Assembly (NCBI RefSeq): GCF_001465595.2
Contig: NZ_CP013481.2
Location: 4,774,001 to 4,838,000 of the forward strand
Direction of reading: 5' to 3'
Length of the DNA stretch: 64,000 nt
DNA from: Pandoraea apista
GTDB taxonomy: Bacteria > Pseudomonadota > Gammaproteobacteria > Burkholderiales > Burkholderiaceae
The position numbers and the translations under genes were made by a program. The notes under the pieces are model-generated. The model had not been told where the DNA came from. It ran no database searches and was given only the letters and a program-made list of their open reading frames with translations. Shown one piece after another: positions 18,241 through 27,661 of the stretch. How positions within the stretch are numbered: position 1 is the first letter of the stretch; each line of letters begins with the position of its first letter.

Positions 18241-19944
18241 GTGGAAGTGTGGGTACAGAACTACGTGCCGGGTGGCACGCTATGGATCGCGGCACTCATG
18301 GCCGCGTTACCGATTGTCGTATTTTTCGTGGCGCTGGCCGGCTTGCGCATGAAGGCGCACACGGCAGGTGCCCTGACCGTAGCGCTTTCCCTCGTGATCG
18401 CCGTCGCCTACTTCGGCATGCCCGCGAAGATGGCGGCCATGTCGGCGGTCTACGGCTTCGCTTACGGCCTTTGGCCCATCGCCTGGATCATCATCACGGC
18501 GGTGTTTCTTTATCGTGTGGTCGTCAAGACAGGGCAGTTCGACATCATTCGCAGCTCGGTGGTGTCGCTCACCGACGACCAGCGGTTGCAGATGCTGTTG
18601 ATCGGCTTCTCGTTCGGCGCGTTTCTCGAGGGCGCGGCGGGCTTCGGTGCGCCGGTGGCCATCACCGCCGCCCTGCTCGTGGGGCTCGGCTTCCAGCCGC
18701 TCTATGCCGCTGGGTTGTGCCTGATCGCCAACACCGCGCCCGTCGCCTTCGGTGCGATGGGCATTCCGATCATCGTCGCCGGTCAGGTGAGCGGCATCGA
18801 TCCGTTCCATATCGGGGCCATGGCTGGACGTCAGTTACCGTTGCTCTCCGCCTTCGTGCCGTTCTGGCTCGTGTTCATTATGGACGGCAAGCGTGGGGTG
18901 AAAGAAACGTGGCCAGCCGCGCTCGTCGCCGGCGGCAGCTTCGCGGTCGCGCAGTACTTCTCTTCGAACCACATCGGCCCCGAGCTGCCGGACATCATTT
19001 CGTCGCTCTTCTCGCTCGTGTGTCTGGCGGGCTTCCTGAAGGTCTGGCAGCCGAAGACGTCGGCAGCACGCGCACATACGAGCGTGAGCGCCTCGGGCGG
19101 CACGGCTGCGCTGGGCGGCTTCGGTGACGGTGGCGGTCTGGGCCGCAGCGCGAAGTCGTCGCCCTACACCACCGGCCAGATCATGCGCGCGTGGTCGCCG
19201 TTCCTGATTCTCACCGGCATGGTCACGATCTGGAGTCTGCCGGGCTTCAAGGCGTTGTTCGCCAAGACCGGTCCGCTCGCGTGGACGGTGCCGTCGCTGC
19301 ATGTGCCCGGGCTGGATCGCCTTGTCGCGAAAGCGGCACCGATCGTCGCCACGCCAACGCCCATGGACGCCATCTTCAAGTGGGACGCCCTCTCGGCCAC
19401 CGGCACGGCGATCTTCATCGCGGCGCTGCTCTCGATGGCCCTGCTTCGCATGACACCGGCTGCGGGTATGAAGAGCTTGTTCGAGACCGTGTCGGAACTG
19501 CGCAAGCCGGTGCTGGCCATCGGGCTCGTGCTGGCGTTCGCATTTGTCATGAACTACTCGGGCATGTCGACCACGCTGGCGCTGTTGCTTGCCCACACGG
19601 GCGCGGCATTCCCGTTCTTCTCGCCGCTGCTTGGCTGGCTGGGCGTATTCCTGACGGGTTCCGACACGTCGTCCAACGCGCTCTTCTCCGGCCTGCAAAG
19701 CACTACGGCGCAGCAGATCGGGGTATCGAACACGCTGCTCGTTGCCGCGAATACGACCGGCGGCGTGACCGGCAAGATGATTTCCCCTCAGTCGATTGCC
19801 GTGGCATGTGCGGCAACCGGCCTGATCGGCAAGGAAGCCGATCTGTTCCGCTTCACTGTGTGGCACAGCCTGATGTTCGTCGTGCTCGCCGGTCTGATCA
19901 CCCTGGTGCAGGCGTACTGGCTCACGGGGATGCTGGTGCATTAA
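18241..19944 (+). CDS. lldP: L-lactate permease
   Basis: 567 residues, the LctP family length, with about 13 membrane segments. Typical blocks are the N-terminal [21 protein letters not shown], then [20 protein letters not shown], and the C-terminal [14 protein letters not shown] and [22 protein letters not shown]. It imports L-lactate (also D-lactate/glycolate) with protons. It starts with GTG, preceded by GAGGAG 6 bases upstream. A Gly/Ser/Ala-rich cytoplasmic loop lies near residues 275-305. First gene of lldPEFG, regulated by the divergent GntR protein. Confidence 0.94.
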   Translation: MEVWVQNYVPGGTLWIAALMAALPIVVFFVALAGLRMKAHTAGALTVALSLVIAVAYFGMPAKMAAMSAVYGFAYGLWPIAWIIITAVFLYRVVVKTGQFDIIRSSVVSLTDDQRLQMLLIGFSFGAFLEGAAGFGAPVAITAALLVGLGFQPLYAAGLCLIANTAPVAFGAMGIPIIVAGQVSGIDPFHIGAMAGRQLPLLSAFVPFWLVFIMDGKRGVKETWPAALVAGGSFAVAQYFSSNHIGPELPDIISSLFSLVCLAGFLKVWQPKTSAARAHTSVSASGGTAALGGFGDGGGLGRSAKSSPYTTGQIMRAWSPFLILTGMVTIWSLPGFKALFAKTGPLAWTVPSLHVPGLDRLVAKAAPIVATPTPMDAIFKWDALSATGTAIFIAALLSMALLRMTPAAGMKSLFETVSELRKPVLAIGLVLAFAFVMNYSGMSTTLALLLAHTGAAFPFFSPLLGWLGVFLTGSDTSSNALFSGLQSTTAQQIGVSNTLLVAANTTGGVTGKMISPQSIAVACAATGLIGKEADLFRFTVWHSLMFVVLAGLITLVQAYWLTGMLVH

Positions 19945-20023
19945 GCCTGTCGTTGTTGCAGGCACTCGCCGCCGCGCCGTTGGTGCGCGGCGGCGAGTGT
20001 GTCGTCCCCTGTTGGAGAACCCC

Positions 20024-20806
20024 ATGAAAGCGGCCCTGTTCGTCCCCTGTTTCATCGATGCACTGTTTCCCGAAGTGGGCATCGCCACCCTGGAACTGCT
20101 TGAGAAACTCGGCGTGACGGTCGATTATCCGCGTCGTCAGACTTGCTGCGGGCAGCCGCTGGCGAACAACGGCTGCGAAGCCGACGCCGCCGGCGCCGAA
20201 GCGCTCTTCGTCGACAATTTCGCCGGCTACGACTACATCGTGGCGCCCTCGTCGAGTTGCGTGCATCACGTTCGCCAGCATCTGACGGCGGCGGGCGAGT
20301 CGGAACGCATTGCCGCCGTTCGCGCCAACACCTACGAACTCACCGAATTCCTTCACGACGTGCTCAAGGTGCGCGACTTCCCCTGGGCCAGCTTTGCGCA
20401 CACCGTCGGCCTTCACAACAGTTGCAGCGCCATTCGGCATCTGCACGCGGCGTCGGCCAGCGAGATTCCCGGCGAGCCCTGGTCCAAAGCCCGCACCCTG
20501 CTCGAAGGTGTGCGCGGCATTCGCTTCGCCGCCCCTCGCCGTCCCGACGAATGCTGCGGCTTTGGCGGCACCTTCTCCGTGTCCGAGCAAGCCATCTCCG
20601 TGAAGATGGGGCAGGACAAGGTGCGCGACCATCTCGATGCCGGCGCGCAGTTCATCGTCTCTGCCGATATGTCCTGCCTGATGCATCAGAAGGGATGTGC
20701 CGCGCGCACACAGACACCGATGCGCTTCCTTCACATCGCGCAGGTGCTCAATGGGGTAAACGTTGGCGCACTGTCGCTCACGGCGCACGACGAGGTGACG
20801 GCATGA
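20024..20806 (+). CDS. lldE: L-lactate dehydrogenase complex subunit LldE (LutA)
   Basis: 260 residues with two cysteine-rich (CCG) domains: CFID near the N-terminus, TCCGQPLANNG near residue 42, then HNSCSAIRHL and ECCGFGGTFSV in the second half. These bind unusual 4Fe-4S centres as in heterodisulfide reductase and GlpC. With LldF and LldG it forms the iron-sulfur L-lactate oxidase complex that feeds electrons to the membrane chain. The start MKAALFVPCF has GGAG 6 bases before it; its last codons overlap lldF by ATGA, so the two are translationally coupled. Confidence 0.93.
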   Translation: MKAALFVPCFIDALFPEVGIATLELLEKLGVTVDYPRRQTCCGQPLANNGCEADAAGAEALFVDNFAGYDYIVAPSSSCVHHVRQHLTAAGESERIAAVRANTYELTEFLHDVLKVRDFPWASFAHTVGLHNSCSAIRHLHAASASEIPGEPWSKARTLLEGVRGIRFAAPRRPDECCGFGGTFSVSEQAISVKMGQDKVRDHLDAGAQFIVSADMSCLMHQKGCAARTQTPMRFLHIAQVLNGVNVGALSLTAHDEVTA

Positions 20807-22212
20807 GCACGGCAGCACGCGTGAATCACGCAAAGAACGCCGAAGCGTTTCTCGCGAAAACGGAACATGTGGCGTTTCACGACAAGCGTCTCTGGGACCT
20901 GCGCATGAAGCGCGACGCGCAGGCGGCGTCCATCGGCGAATGGGAGACACTACGCACACTCGCGTCGCAGATCAAGGAACATACACTATCGCGCCTCGGC
21001 GACTATCTCGATCAGTTCACCGCGCGAGCCGAGGCGAACGGCGTGAAGGTGCACTGGGCGCTCGATGCCGCCGCGCACAACGCGATCGTGCATGGCATTC
21101 TCGCGGCGCACGACGTCAGAACGCTTGTCAAAAGCAAGTCGATGCTCACCGACGAATGCGAGTTGCGCGAGTATCTTGAACCGCGTGGCATCTCCGTGAT
21201 GGAAACCGACCTTGGCGAGCGCATTCAGCAACTCGACAAACAACCGCCGTCGCACGTGGTCGTGCCCGCGGTGCACAAGCTGCGAGGCGACGTCGCACAA
21301 TTGTTCGGCCGCACGCTCGGCACCGATCCGGATAACGACGACGTTCACTATCTGGCAGAGAGTCAGCGCCGGACCACGCGTCCGGCGTTTCTCGAGGCCG
21401 GTGCGGGCATGACCGGATGCAACTTTGCCGTTGCGGAAACGGGCACGGTCGTGGTGTGCACCAACGAAGGCAATGCGGACTTGTCCGCCAACGTGCCACC
21501 GGTGCATATCGTCTCCATCGGCATCGAGAAGCTGATTCCGCGCATGGCCGATCTCGGCGTATTCGTGCGCCTGCTGTCGCGCAGCGCTCTGGGGTCGCCG
21601 ATCACGCAATACACATCGCACTTTCGCGCGCCGCGCCCCGGTACCGAGATGCACTTCGTCATTGTCGACAACGGCCGCTCGGCCCGACTGGCGATGGATG
21701 ACTTCTGGTACTCGCTCAAGTGCATCCGCTGCGGCGCGTGCATGAATACTTGCCCGGTCTACCGTCGCAGCAGCGGTCTGTCGTACGGCAGCACCTATGC
21801 CGGGCCGATCGGCGCGATTCTCAATCCGGCCTACGACCTCAAACGCTACAGCGCACTTCCGTTTGCGTCGACGATGAACGGCAGTTGCACCAACGTTTGC
21901 CCGGTGCGCATCAACATTCACGAGCAGTTGTACAAGTGGCGCCAGATCGTCGCCGAGGAAGGCGAACTGCCGCGTGTCAAACGCAGCCTGATCAAAGTGG
22001 CCGGGAAAATGCTCGCCAATCCGGTGCTGTATCGCACGTCGGTCAAATCCATGAATACTGCGTTGCATCGTCTGCCCAACATGCTGCTCTACAACCCGCT
22101 CAACACATGGGGCAAAGGCCGCGACCTCCCCGAGGCGCCGAAACAAACGTTCCGCGACTGGTACGACGCCAACCGGAAGTCGACCGACGCCGGACGCAAG
22201 GACCGAACATGA
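20803..22212 (+). CDS. lldF: L-lactate dehydrogenase iron-sulfur subunit LldF (LutB)
   Basis: 469 residues. An LUD (DUF162) domain at about 60-290 is followed by a ferredoxin-like part with C307-x2-C310-x2-C313-x3-C317-P and a second cluster motif around Cys362-Cys366 (SCTNVCPVRIN), for two 4Fe-4S clusters. The C-terminal LutB region is complete. It starts within the lldE stop (ATGA) and ends within the lldG start (ATGA). The frame is open long before 20803 but those codons overlap lldE and are non-coding. Confidence 0.93.
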   Translation: MSTAARVNHAKNAEAFLAKTEHVAFHDKRLWDLRMKRDAQAASIGEWETLRTLASQIKEHTLSRLGDYLDQFTARAEANGVKVHWALDAAAHNAIVHGILAAHDVRTLVKSKSMLTDECELREYLEPRGISVMETDLGERIQQLDKQPPSHVVVPAVHKLRGDVAQLFGRTLGTDPDNDDVHYLAESQRRTTRPAFLEAGAGMTGCNFAVAETGTVVVCTNEGNADLSANVPPVHIVSIGIEKLIPRMADLGVFVRLLSRSALGSPITQYTSHFRAPRPGTEMHFVIVDNGRSARLAMDDFWYSLKCIRCGACMNTCPVYRRSSGLSYGSTYAGPIGAILNPAYDLKRYSALPFASTMNGSCTNVCPVRINIHEQLYKWRQIVAEEGELPRVKRSLIKVAGKMLANPVLYRTSVKSMNTALHRLPNMLLYNPLNTWGKGRDLPEAPKQTFRDWYDANRKSTDAGRKDRT

Positions 22213-22838
22213 ACACTTCCCGCGAAGAATTTCTCGTGCGCGTGCGCGCCGCGCAGCGCGTGGCGTTACGCGACGACGAACACCCTGCCCAAGGCGCTCG
22301 CGAACGGTTTCCCTTGCCGGACCTTCCTCTCTTCGAGACACCTGCCGGCGACCGATGCGAACGCTTTGGCAACCATCTCGCCGCCATGGGCGGCAAACTC
22401 GCAACGCTCGACAATGCGCACGCCTTAACCACCTGGCTCGCAGAACGCTTCCCCGGCCTGACGCTTGTGACAGCAACACCGGAAGCCGCGTCGGCACGCC
22501 CCCTCGACGTCTTGCGCTCACCGGCGTCGCTGCACGACGTCGACGTCGGTATCGTTCGTGCGCGCTTCGGGGTCGCCGAGACCGGGTCGGTCTGGCTCTC
22601 CGAGCAGGAGTACGGTGTCAACGCCCTCGGCTATCTCGTACAGCATCTCGTGGTGTTGCTCGATCCACGCGATATCGTCGACGGGTTGCAGGACGTCTAT
22701 CGCCTGCCCGACTTCGCAACGGCACGCTATGCGGTGCTCGTCACGGGACCATCGGCTACCGCCGATATCGAAGGCGTGCTGATTCAAGGTGCCCAGGGCG
22801 TACGCTCGCTCACGGTCGTGATGCTCGCGCGCGACTGA
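22209..22838 (+). CDS. lldG: L-lactate utilisation protein LldG (LutC)
   Basis: 209 residues, LUD/DUF162 domain. Typical C-terminal blocks are ARFGVAETGSVWL and LVVLLDPRDIVDGLQDVY, close to LutC. Third subunit of the LldEFG complex, cytosolic. Its ATG overlaps the lldF stop by four bases. The promoter-proximal LldR site probably controls the whole lldPEFG unit; no terminator is visible directly after it. Confidence 0.92.
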   Translation: MNTSREEFLVRVRAAQRVALRDDEHPAQGARERFPLPDLPLFETPAGDRCERFGNHLAAMGGKLATLDNAHALTTWLAERFPGLTLVTATPEAASARPLDVLRSPASLHDVDVGIVRARFGVAETGSVWLSEQEYGVNALGYLVQHLVVLLDPRDIVDGLQDVYRLPDFATARYAVLVTGPSATADIEGVLIQGAQGVRSLTVVMLARD

Positions 22839-22862
22839 TCGTCGGGAACGCAACACCGATGC

Positions 22863-22877
22863 GCGACAGTTTGTCGC
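22863..22877. promoter_or_regulatory. GCGACA-GTT-TGTCGC palindrome upstream of ompW-like gene
   Basis: A perfect 6-bp inverted repeat, ending 100 bases before the OmpW start. A copy with 12 of 15 identical bases (23761-23775) lies the same distance before the DUF2946 gene. The pattern GCGRC-N5-GTCGC resembles sites of RegA/PrrA/RoxR redox response regulators; the assignment is inference. Confidence 0.5.
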
Positions 22878-22902
22878 ACAGTTCCATCGCGTTTTCCTGC
22901 GC

Positions 22903-22916
22903 TTGACGCGCATCAA
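22903..22916. promoter_or_regulatory. FNR/Anr-type box
   Basis: TTGACGCGCATCAA fits the CRP/FNR consensus TTGAY-N4-RTCAA exactly and is centred about 68 bases before the OmpW start codon. OmpW genes are known FNR-controlled genes in other proteobacteria, so oxygen-dependent control is plausible. Confidence 0.6.
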
Positions 22917-22977
22917 GTTCGCCGCAGGGGCCTGCTTCTACCATCGGTCGTGCTCACTCACGACTTTGGAAAACATC

Positions 22978-23697
22978 ATGAAGCACTCCCTCGGTGCCAC
23001 GGCCATCGCAGCCGCGCTCATTACCGGCGCCACCTTTTTCAGCGCATCCGCCTCGGCGCAAGCCAACCCGCCAGCCCAGTCAACCGCAGCAGACAGCGGG
23101 GCGCCCTCGTCGGAGAAGACCTTCGGCTTCATCAAGGACAGTTCGCAAGGCATCTATGCCGGCGACATTCTTGCGCGCGTGCGCGCCATCGGCATCATGC
23201 CGGACTCGCATGCGAGCGGCAGCGTACTGCCGACACTGGGCGTGACGGTGAACAACGCGATCGTGCCGGAACTCGACTTCACGTACATGATTCTCGATAA
23301 CGTCGGCGTCGAACTCATTCTCGGCATGTCGCGTCATCAACTCACCTCGAACCTCGGTCAATTGGGCGGGGTGAACGTACTGCCGCCAACACTGCTGCTG
23401 CAATACCACTTCAACCACGCCGGCAAGGTGCGTCCGTATGTCGGCGCGGGCATCAACTACACGCGCTTCTGGAACAGCAACCTGAACGCGGGCGGCACCC
23501 CGATCTCGATCAAGAACCACAGCTTCGGCCCGGCGTTGCAGGCCGGGGTGGACATTCAGATGACGAAGAATCTGTTCTTCAACATCGACATCAAGAAGAT
23601 CTGGATGAAGACGGATACCTCGCTCGCCGGCACCGATCTCGGCACGTTGCACATCGATCCGCTCATCGTCGGCGTCGGTGTGGGTCTGAAGTTCTGA
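22978..23697 (+). CDS. ompW: OmpW-family outer membrane protein
   Basis: 239 residues. A signal peptide with Ala-rich core ends near residue 25 (SASAQA). The rest is an eight-strand beta barrel of the OmpW/AlkL family: GDILARVRAIGIMPD, LDFTYMILDNVGVELILG, LLLQYHFNHAGKVRPYVGAGINYTRF and the terminal Phe (VGVGVGLKF) needed for outer membrane assembly. OmpW proteins pass small hydrophobic compounds through a lateral opening. The start was set at MKHSLGAT because it begins the signal peptide; an upstream in-frame codon overlaps the FNR-like box. Monocistronic, with its own terminator. Confidence 0.9.
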   Translation: MKHSLGATAIAAALITGATFFSASASAQANPPAQSTAADSGAPSSEKTFGFIKDSSQGIYAGDILARVRAIGIMPDSHASGSVLPTLGVTVNNAIVPELDFTYMILDNVGVELILGMSRHQLTSNLGQLGGVNVLPPTLLLQYHFNHAGKVRPYVGAGINYTRFWNSNLNAGGTPISIKNHSFGPALQAGVDIQMTKNLFFNIDIKKIWMKTDTSLAGTDLGTLHIDPLIVGVGVGLKF

Positions 23698-23707
23698 TAT
23701 CCGGTGT

Positions 23708-23746
23708 AGAGCGCCACAAGCCGGGGGGCTGTGGCGCTCTTTTTTT
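23708..23746 (+). terminator. Rho-independent terminator of ompW
   Basis: AGAGCGCCACA (23708-23718) pairs exactly with TGTGGCGCTCT (23730-23740), loop AGCCGGGGGGC, followed by a run of T to 23746. Ten bases after the stop codon. Confidence 0.9.
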
Positions 23747-23760
23747 GCCGGACACCCGAT

Positions 23761-23775
23761 GCGGCAAATTGTCGC
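23761..23775. promoter_or_regulatory. second copy of the GCGRC-N5-GTCGC motif
   Basis: GCGGCAAATTGTCGC, one mismatch from a perfect dyad, with outer flanks ATGCG/CGCAT at 23759-23779. It ends 101 bases before the DUF2946 start, matching the distance of the first copy to OmpW. Confidence 0.5.
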
Positions 23776-23876
23776 GCATTCCCTACATGAGAACGCAAAG
23801 CATTTACGTCGTTCGACGACAGCACCTACAATGCGTGGTTCCCTAGTTTTTTCCCATTTCGTTATCGGGCCCAGGC

Positions 23877-24374
23877 ATGCGCAAGCTCCGTCAGCATCGC
23901 GTCGCAATCGGGATCGCCTTGCTGGCGATCCTGCTGGCAGCGCTCATGCCGGCGATTGCGCAATGGCGCGCCGCGACGCAGCAGGACCCGTTTGCGGTCT
24001 ATTGCACGGTGCAGGGCACGCAAGCGGCGCTTGGCACGAGCACGACGCCGCGCGCCAACGCCGAACGTGAAGCCGCGCACGACGGGCACACTGGCCACGA
24101 CGACGCACAAGCCCCTCCTGCTCAGCCGCAGGCTGCGAGCCTGCATAGCAGCCACGAGGGCGCAGGTCACTCGCTTGCCTCTTCCGATCATTGGGAAAAG
24201 TGCGGCTACTGTGCGCTTTGGGCACATCAGCCGCTCGTCACCACCGATTTCCTCTCCCTTCCACCTGCCGCGCAGGCTGACATCGTCACCGCCCCCCGAG
24301 TGCTGGTGCCGTATTACCCGCGCACCCGTTTCTCTGCTGCCCTCGCACGCGCGCCGCCCGTTCCTGCCGTCTGA
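23877..24374 (+). CDS. DUF2946 family protein
   Basis: 165 residues. An N-terminal membrane anchor or signal (about 9-27, IGIALLAILLAALMPAIA) is followed by a His-rich, flexible middle (HDGHTGHDD, SLHSSHEGAGHS) and the family motif EKCGYCALWAHQP with two Cys. The His and Cys content and the usual neighbourhood of DUF2946 genes, next to TonB-dependent receptors, suggest a role in copper or other metal handling on the periplasmic side. Here a TonB receptor gene follows in the same direction after 362 bases. The function is not established. Confidence 0.75.
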   Translation: MRKLRQHRVAIGIALLAILLAALMPAIAQWRAATQQDPFAVYCTVQGTQAALGTSTTPRANAEREAAHDGHTGHDDAQAPPAQPQAASLHSSHEGAGHSLASSDHWEKCGYCALWAHQPLVTTDFLSLPPAAQADIVTAPRVLVPYYPRTRFSAALARAPPVPAV

Positions 24375-24736
24375 TTCTTTCCGCTTCCGGTCGATGCCGG
24401 AAGGCCTTGCCGGGCGCATCGGGCTTCATTCGCTCGTCTTGTCGCTATCAGCATTCGCTGTGACAACGCCGTTGGTGCCGTTCATGTCATCCACGCAGCA
24501 CGTTTGATCCGTGTCAGCGCCGCCCGCGTTTCGGGGCGCCGCCCTGTCGCCCTCGTCATCCGTGCCGGCGTCACATGTCATGCGCACAACAGCGCACGAC
24601 AGGCGTGACACGTCTGCGCTTTGTCACCGCGATACGCGGATGGCTACCATGCCCGCCGATTACGGGGATGCACAGCCGCCGTTCGGCATTTCACGATTAT
24701 CAGGCGGCCGCCATACGGTCGCGAGAGAGACCCTCA
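24375..24736. other. intergenic region before the TonB receptor gene
   Basis: 362 bases without a convincing gene or structure. A GAGAGAGAC purine stretch at 24721-24731 is the likely ribosome site of the receptor gene. No Fur-like or other metal-regulator box was recognised by eye. Confidence 0.35.
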
Positions 24737-27004
24737 ATGTCACGTCCCATGACACAGAAGCCGTTGCAAACGGCCATCGCGCTTGCCCTCGCCTCGCTGG
24801 GCAGCACGGCACACGCACTGACTAACGACCCGGCTACCGCCGGCGTGAGCGTAACGATCGACGCAACGCATGCAGCAGCGCACACCGGCGACCATCCTGA
24901 CACCCGCGCGGTCTCGTCGACGCCGGACACGCAGTCATCCACGCTTGCACCGGCAATATCCCTTGCGCAGGCAACGGTTCCCTCGGCGGCGTCTGCACCG
25001 GGCGCCCCCACCGCCACCCTGCCACTCACGACGGTGACCGCACCGCCGGCGTCACTCACGTCACCGAGCGTGTCCGAGCAAAAGGCCAACCTTTTCCAGA
25101 CCGCAGGCTCCGTCGGGTTCGTCGACGCCGATTCGTACCAGAACACTTACGCCTTCAACTTGCGCGACATCCTTAAGGACACCCCAGGTGTCTACGTGCA
25201 GAACCGCTATGGCCAGGAACTGCGCTTATCGATTCGCGGCTCCGGTATCGCACGCGGCTATCACGTTCGCGGGCTCGAGATCCTGCAGGACGGCATTCCG
25301 ACCAATTCGGCCGATGGCAGCGGCGACTATTACCAGATCGACCCCATGGGACTGCGTTCGACCGAAATCTACAAGGGCGGTAATGGCCTCACCTACGGTT
25401 CGACAACGCTTGGCGGCGCCCTGAACTTCGTCACCCCGACGGCTTACACGGCAGACGCACCCAATCAGTTCCGCCTTGAGGGCGGCAGCTTCGGTACCGT
25501 GCGTGCCAGCGGCCAGATGTCTCGCATCTTCGGTCCGCTGGATGCGCTCGCGACGGTTACGCTGAACCGCTCTGACGGCTACCGCGACCACGACAAGGGC
25601 AATTACGCACAGATCAACGCCAACATTGGCTACAAGTTCTCGCCGAACGTCGAGACCCGATTCTTCTTCGGCGCCTACATCGTCGACCAGAAACTACCGG
25701 GCACTCTCTCACTGTTCGACGCGCTCAACAATCCGACGAAAGCGGCGGCCTCGGCTGTCTCGGGCGATCAGGCGCGCAACACGCGCACCGAACGACTGGG
25801 CAACCTGACGTCCATTCGCTTCGACACCGGTCAGCTCGACATCGCCTCGTGGGTTATTCACAAGAGCCTGTATCACCCGATCTTTCAAGTGATCGATCAG
25901 GACGGCTGGACTTACGGCGTTGCACCTCGCTACACGGCCAACCTGACGCTTGCAGGCATGCGTAACGAGCTCATCGTCGGCGCACGCTTCTTCGGCGGAA
26001 ACACAAAAGCGGACCAGTACGTCAACGTGAACGGCAATCGCGGCGCGCAAACGCTCGACTCCCGTCAGAGCGCCTATAACTACGAGGCGTACTTCGAGAA
26101 CCGCCTGTTCTTCCTGCCCACGCTCGGCCTGATGATCGGCGCGAAAGCCTACCGCGACGTGCGCCAATACATCGACTACGGCGGCCTGCCCGGCGATCCG
26201 AACTATCGCTCGACGAGCGCCGCCTATTCGGGCGTCAATCCGAAGATCGGGCTGCTGTGGGAGCCGCGCAAGGACGTGCAGGCCTTCATCGACATTACCC
26301 GCAGTGCCGACGTGCCGGACTTCACCGATCTGTCGCAGACATTTGGCACGACCTCCCGCTTCGTTCCGCTCGCGTCGCAACACGCCTGGACGATTGAAGC
26401 CGGTACACGCGGCAAGCTCGATCGCGTGGCGTGGGACGTGACGGCCTATCGTTCGCTCGTGCGCGATCAATTGCTCCAGTACACGACGTCGCCCGACATT
26501 CCCGCCTCAACCTTCAACGCAAACAAGACGGTGTTGCAAGGTCTCGAGGTAGGCGCAGCAGTGGACCTGTTCAAAAACGTGATGGCGACCGGAGATCGAA
26601 TCACACTGTCGCAAATCTGGAATTACAGCGATTTCCGCTTCCGCGACGACCCGCAATATGGCAACAATCGCATCGCCGGGGTACCGACGAACGTGCTGCG
26701 CACGACACTCGGATACGCATTGTCGAACCGCTTCCAGATCTCGGCATCGCTCGACTGGGTTCCTAACGGCGCGTGGGTCGATTACGCCAACACAATGCGC
26801 GTGCCCGGCTACACATTGCTGGGTGTACAGGCGTCGTATCTGATTCAGCGCGGCGTAACGTTCTATGTGGATGCCCGCAACCTGACCGACAAGCGTTACG
26901 TCACCGACTTCAGCACCGTGACCGATGCCCGTACGGCCAACACCGCCGTTTTCTATCCGGGCGACGGCAGAAGCGTTTTTGCGGGCGTGCGCTTCGCATT
27001 CTGA
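24737..27004 (+). CDS. TonB-dependent outer membrane receptor
   Basis: 755 residues. A signal peptide ends near residue 28 (LASLGSTAHA). A long Ala/Thr/Pro-rich stretch to about residue 110 precedes the plug domain (FNLRDILKDTPGVYVQNRYG, LSIRGSGIARGYHVRGLEILQDG, TEIYKGGNGLTYGSTTLGGALNFV), and the 22-strand barrel ends with SVFAGVRFAF, with terminal Phe. The plug resembles FecA-like receptors. The substrate is unknown: the DUF2946 gene upstream and cytochrome b561 gene downstream favour a metal (copper or iron chelate). The in-frame codons before 24737 have no signal peptide and were left out. Confidence 0.88.
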   Translation: MSRPMTQKPLQTAIALALASLGSTAHALTNDPATAGVSVTIDATHAAAHTGDHPDTRAVSSTPDTQSSTLAPAISLAQATVPSAASAPGAPTATLPLTTVTAPPASLTSPSVSEQKANLFQTAGSVGFVDADSYQNTYAFNLRDILKDTPGVYVQNRYGQELRLSIRGSGIARGYHVRGLEILQDGIPTNSADGSGDYYQIDPMGLRSTEIYKGGNGLTYGSTTLGGALNFVTPTAYTADAPNQFRLEGGSFGTVRASGQMSRIFGPLDALATVTLNRSDGYRDHDKGNYAQINANIGYKFSPNVETRFFFGAYIVDQKLPGTLSLFDALNNPTKAAASAVSGDQARNTRTERLGNLTSIRFDTGQLDIASWVIHKSLYHPIFQVIDQDGWTYGVAPRYTANLTLAGMRNELIVGARFFGGNTKADQYVNVNGNRGAQTLDSRQSAYNYEAYFENRLFFLPTLGLMIGAKAYRDVRQYIDYGGLPGDPNYRSTSAAYSGVNPKIGLLWEPRKDVQAFIDITRSADVPDFTDLSQTFGTTSRFVPLASQHAWTIEAGTRGKLDRVAWDVTAYRSLVRDQLLQYTTSPDIPASTFNANKTVLQGLEVGAAVDLFKNVMATGDRITLSQIWNYSDFRFRDDPQYGNNRIAGVPTNVLRTTLGYALSNRFQISASLDWVPNGAWVDYANTMRVPGYTLLGVQASYLIQRGVTFYVDARNLTDKRYVTDFSTVTDARTANTAVFYPGDGRSVFAGVRFAF

Positions 27005-27088
27005 CGCTCACCGGCTTTATGCCCGGGCGTGCGCGGCGCAGAAGACGCGTCGCGCGCGCCTCACCGGCAAGTGATACGACAGCCAGCG

Positions 27089-27661
27089 TCACAGCATACG
27101 GCGCAGCGTATCGTCCCGGCGGAAGTAGTGATGCCACAGCGCAGCCAGCGCGTGCAAACCAATGACCCAATAGAACGCGTTGCCGATCGTCTCGTGAATA
27201 TCCTTGATCGACCGTCTCAATTCAGCGTCCTTCCCGATGAATTGCGGTAGCGCAATATCCAGCCCGGGAATCATGAGCGCATGCCCCCCGGCATTGAGTG
27301 TGAGATATCCCAGCACAGGCTGAGCGAACAGGAATAGGTACAGCAGCAGATGTACCGCGCCCGACGATGCGCGAACCAGCCATCCCTGACCGGGCAACGG
27401 CCCCGGTGCCCCCTTGATCAATCGCCAGAGCAGACGCGGTACCGCCAGCACCAGCACCATGACCCCGGCCCACTCGTGGATCGTCATGGACAAGGCACGC
27501 TGCGCGCTGCCTTTCGGCAAATACCCCTTCGCGATGACCGCCGCATAGGCAATCACGATGAGCAGCGCAACCGCCCAGTGAAAGAAGAGGGCGGGCGGTG
27601 CATAGCGCTCGTCCGGCGAGAGCGGCGAGCCGTGCGAGCGGAACTTGATCGCGTTATCCAT
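27089..27661 (-). CDS. cybB: cytochrome b561
   Basis: 190 residues, four membrane helices of the prokaryotic b561 family. Heme-ligand His residues are in the first helix (LFFHWAVALL), the second (MTIHEWAGVMV), and the C-terminal helices (DIHETIGNAFYWVIGLHALAALWHH). It moves electrons between quinol and an acceptor such as superoxide in the inner membrane. The start at MDNAIKF is preferred; an ATG 12 codons earlier lacks a ribosome site, though the chosen start has only a weak one. It converges on the TonB receptor gene. Confidence 0.88.
   Translation of the reverse strand: MDNAIKFRSHGSPLSPDERYAPPALFFHWAVALLIVIAYAAVIAKGYLPKGSAQRALSMTIHEWAGVMVLVLAVPRLLWRLIKGAPGPLPGQGWLVRASSGAVHLLLYLFLFAQPVLGYLTLNAGGHALMIPGLDIALPQFIGKDAELRRSIKDIHETIGNAFYWVIGLHALAALWHHYFRRDDTLRRML

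Noticed and set aside
20143..20802. N-terminal extension of lldF
   Set aside because: It lies over lldE in another frame and is Arg/Ser-rich; the ATGA overlap at 20803 is the natural start.
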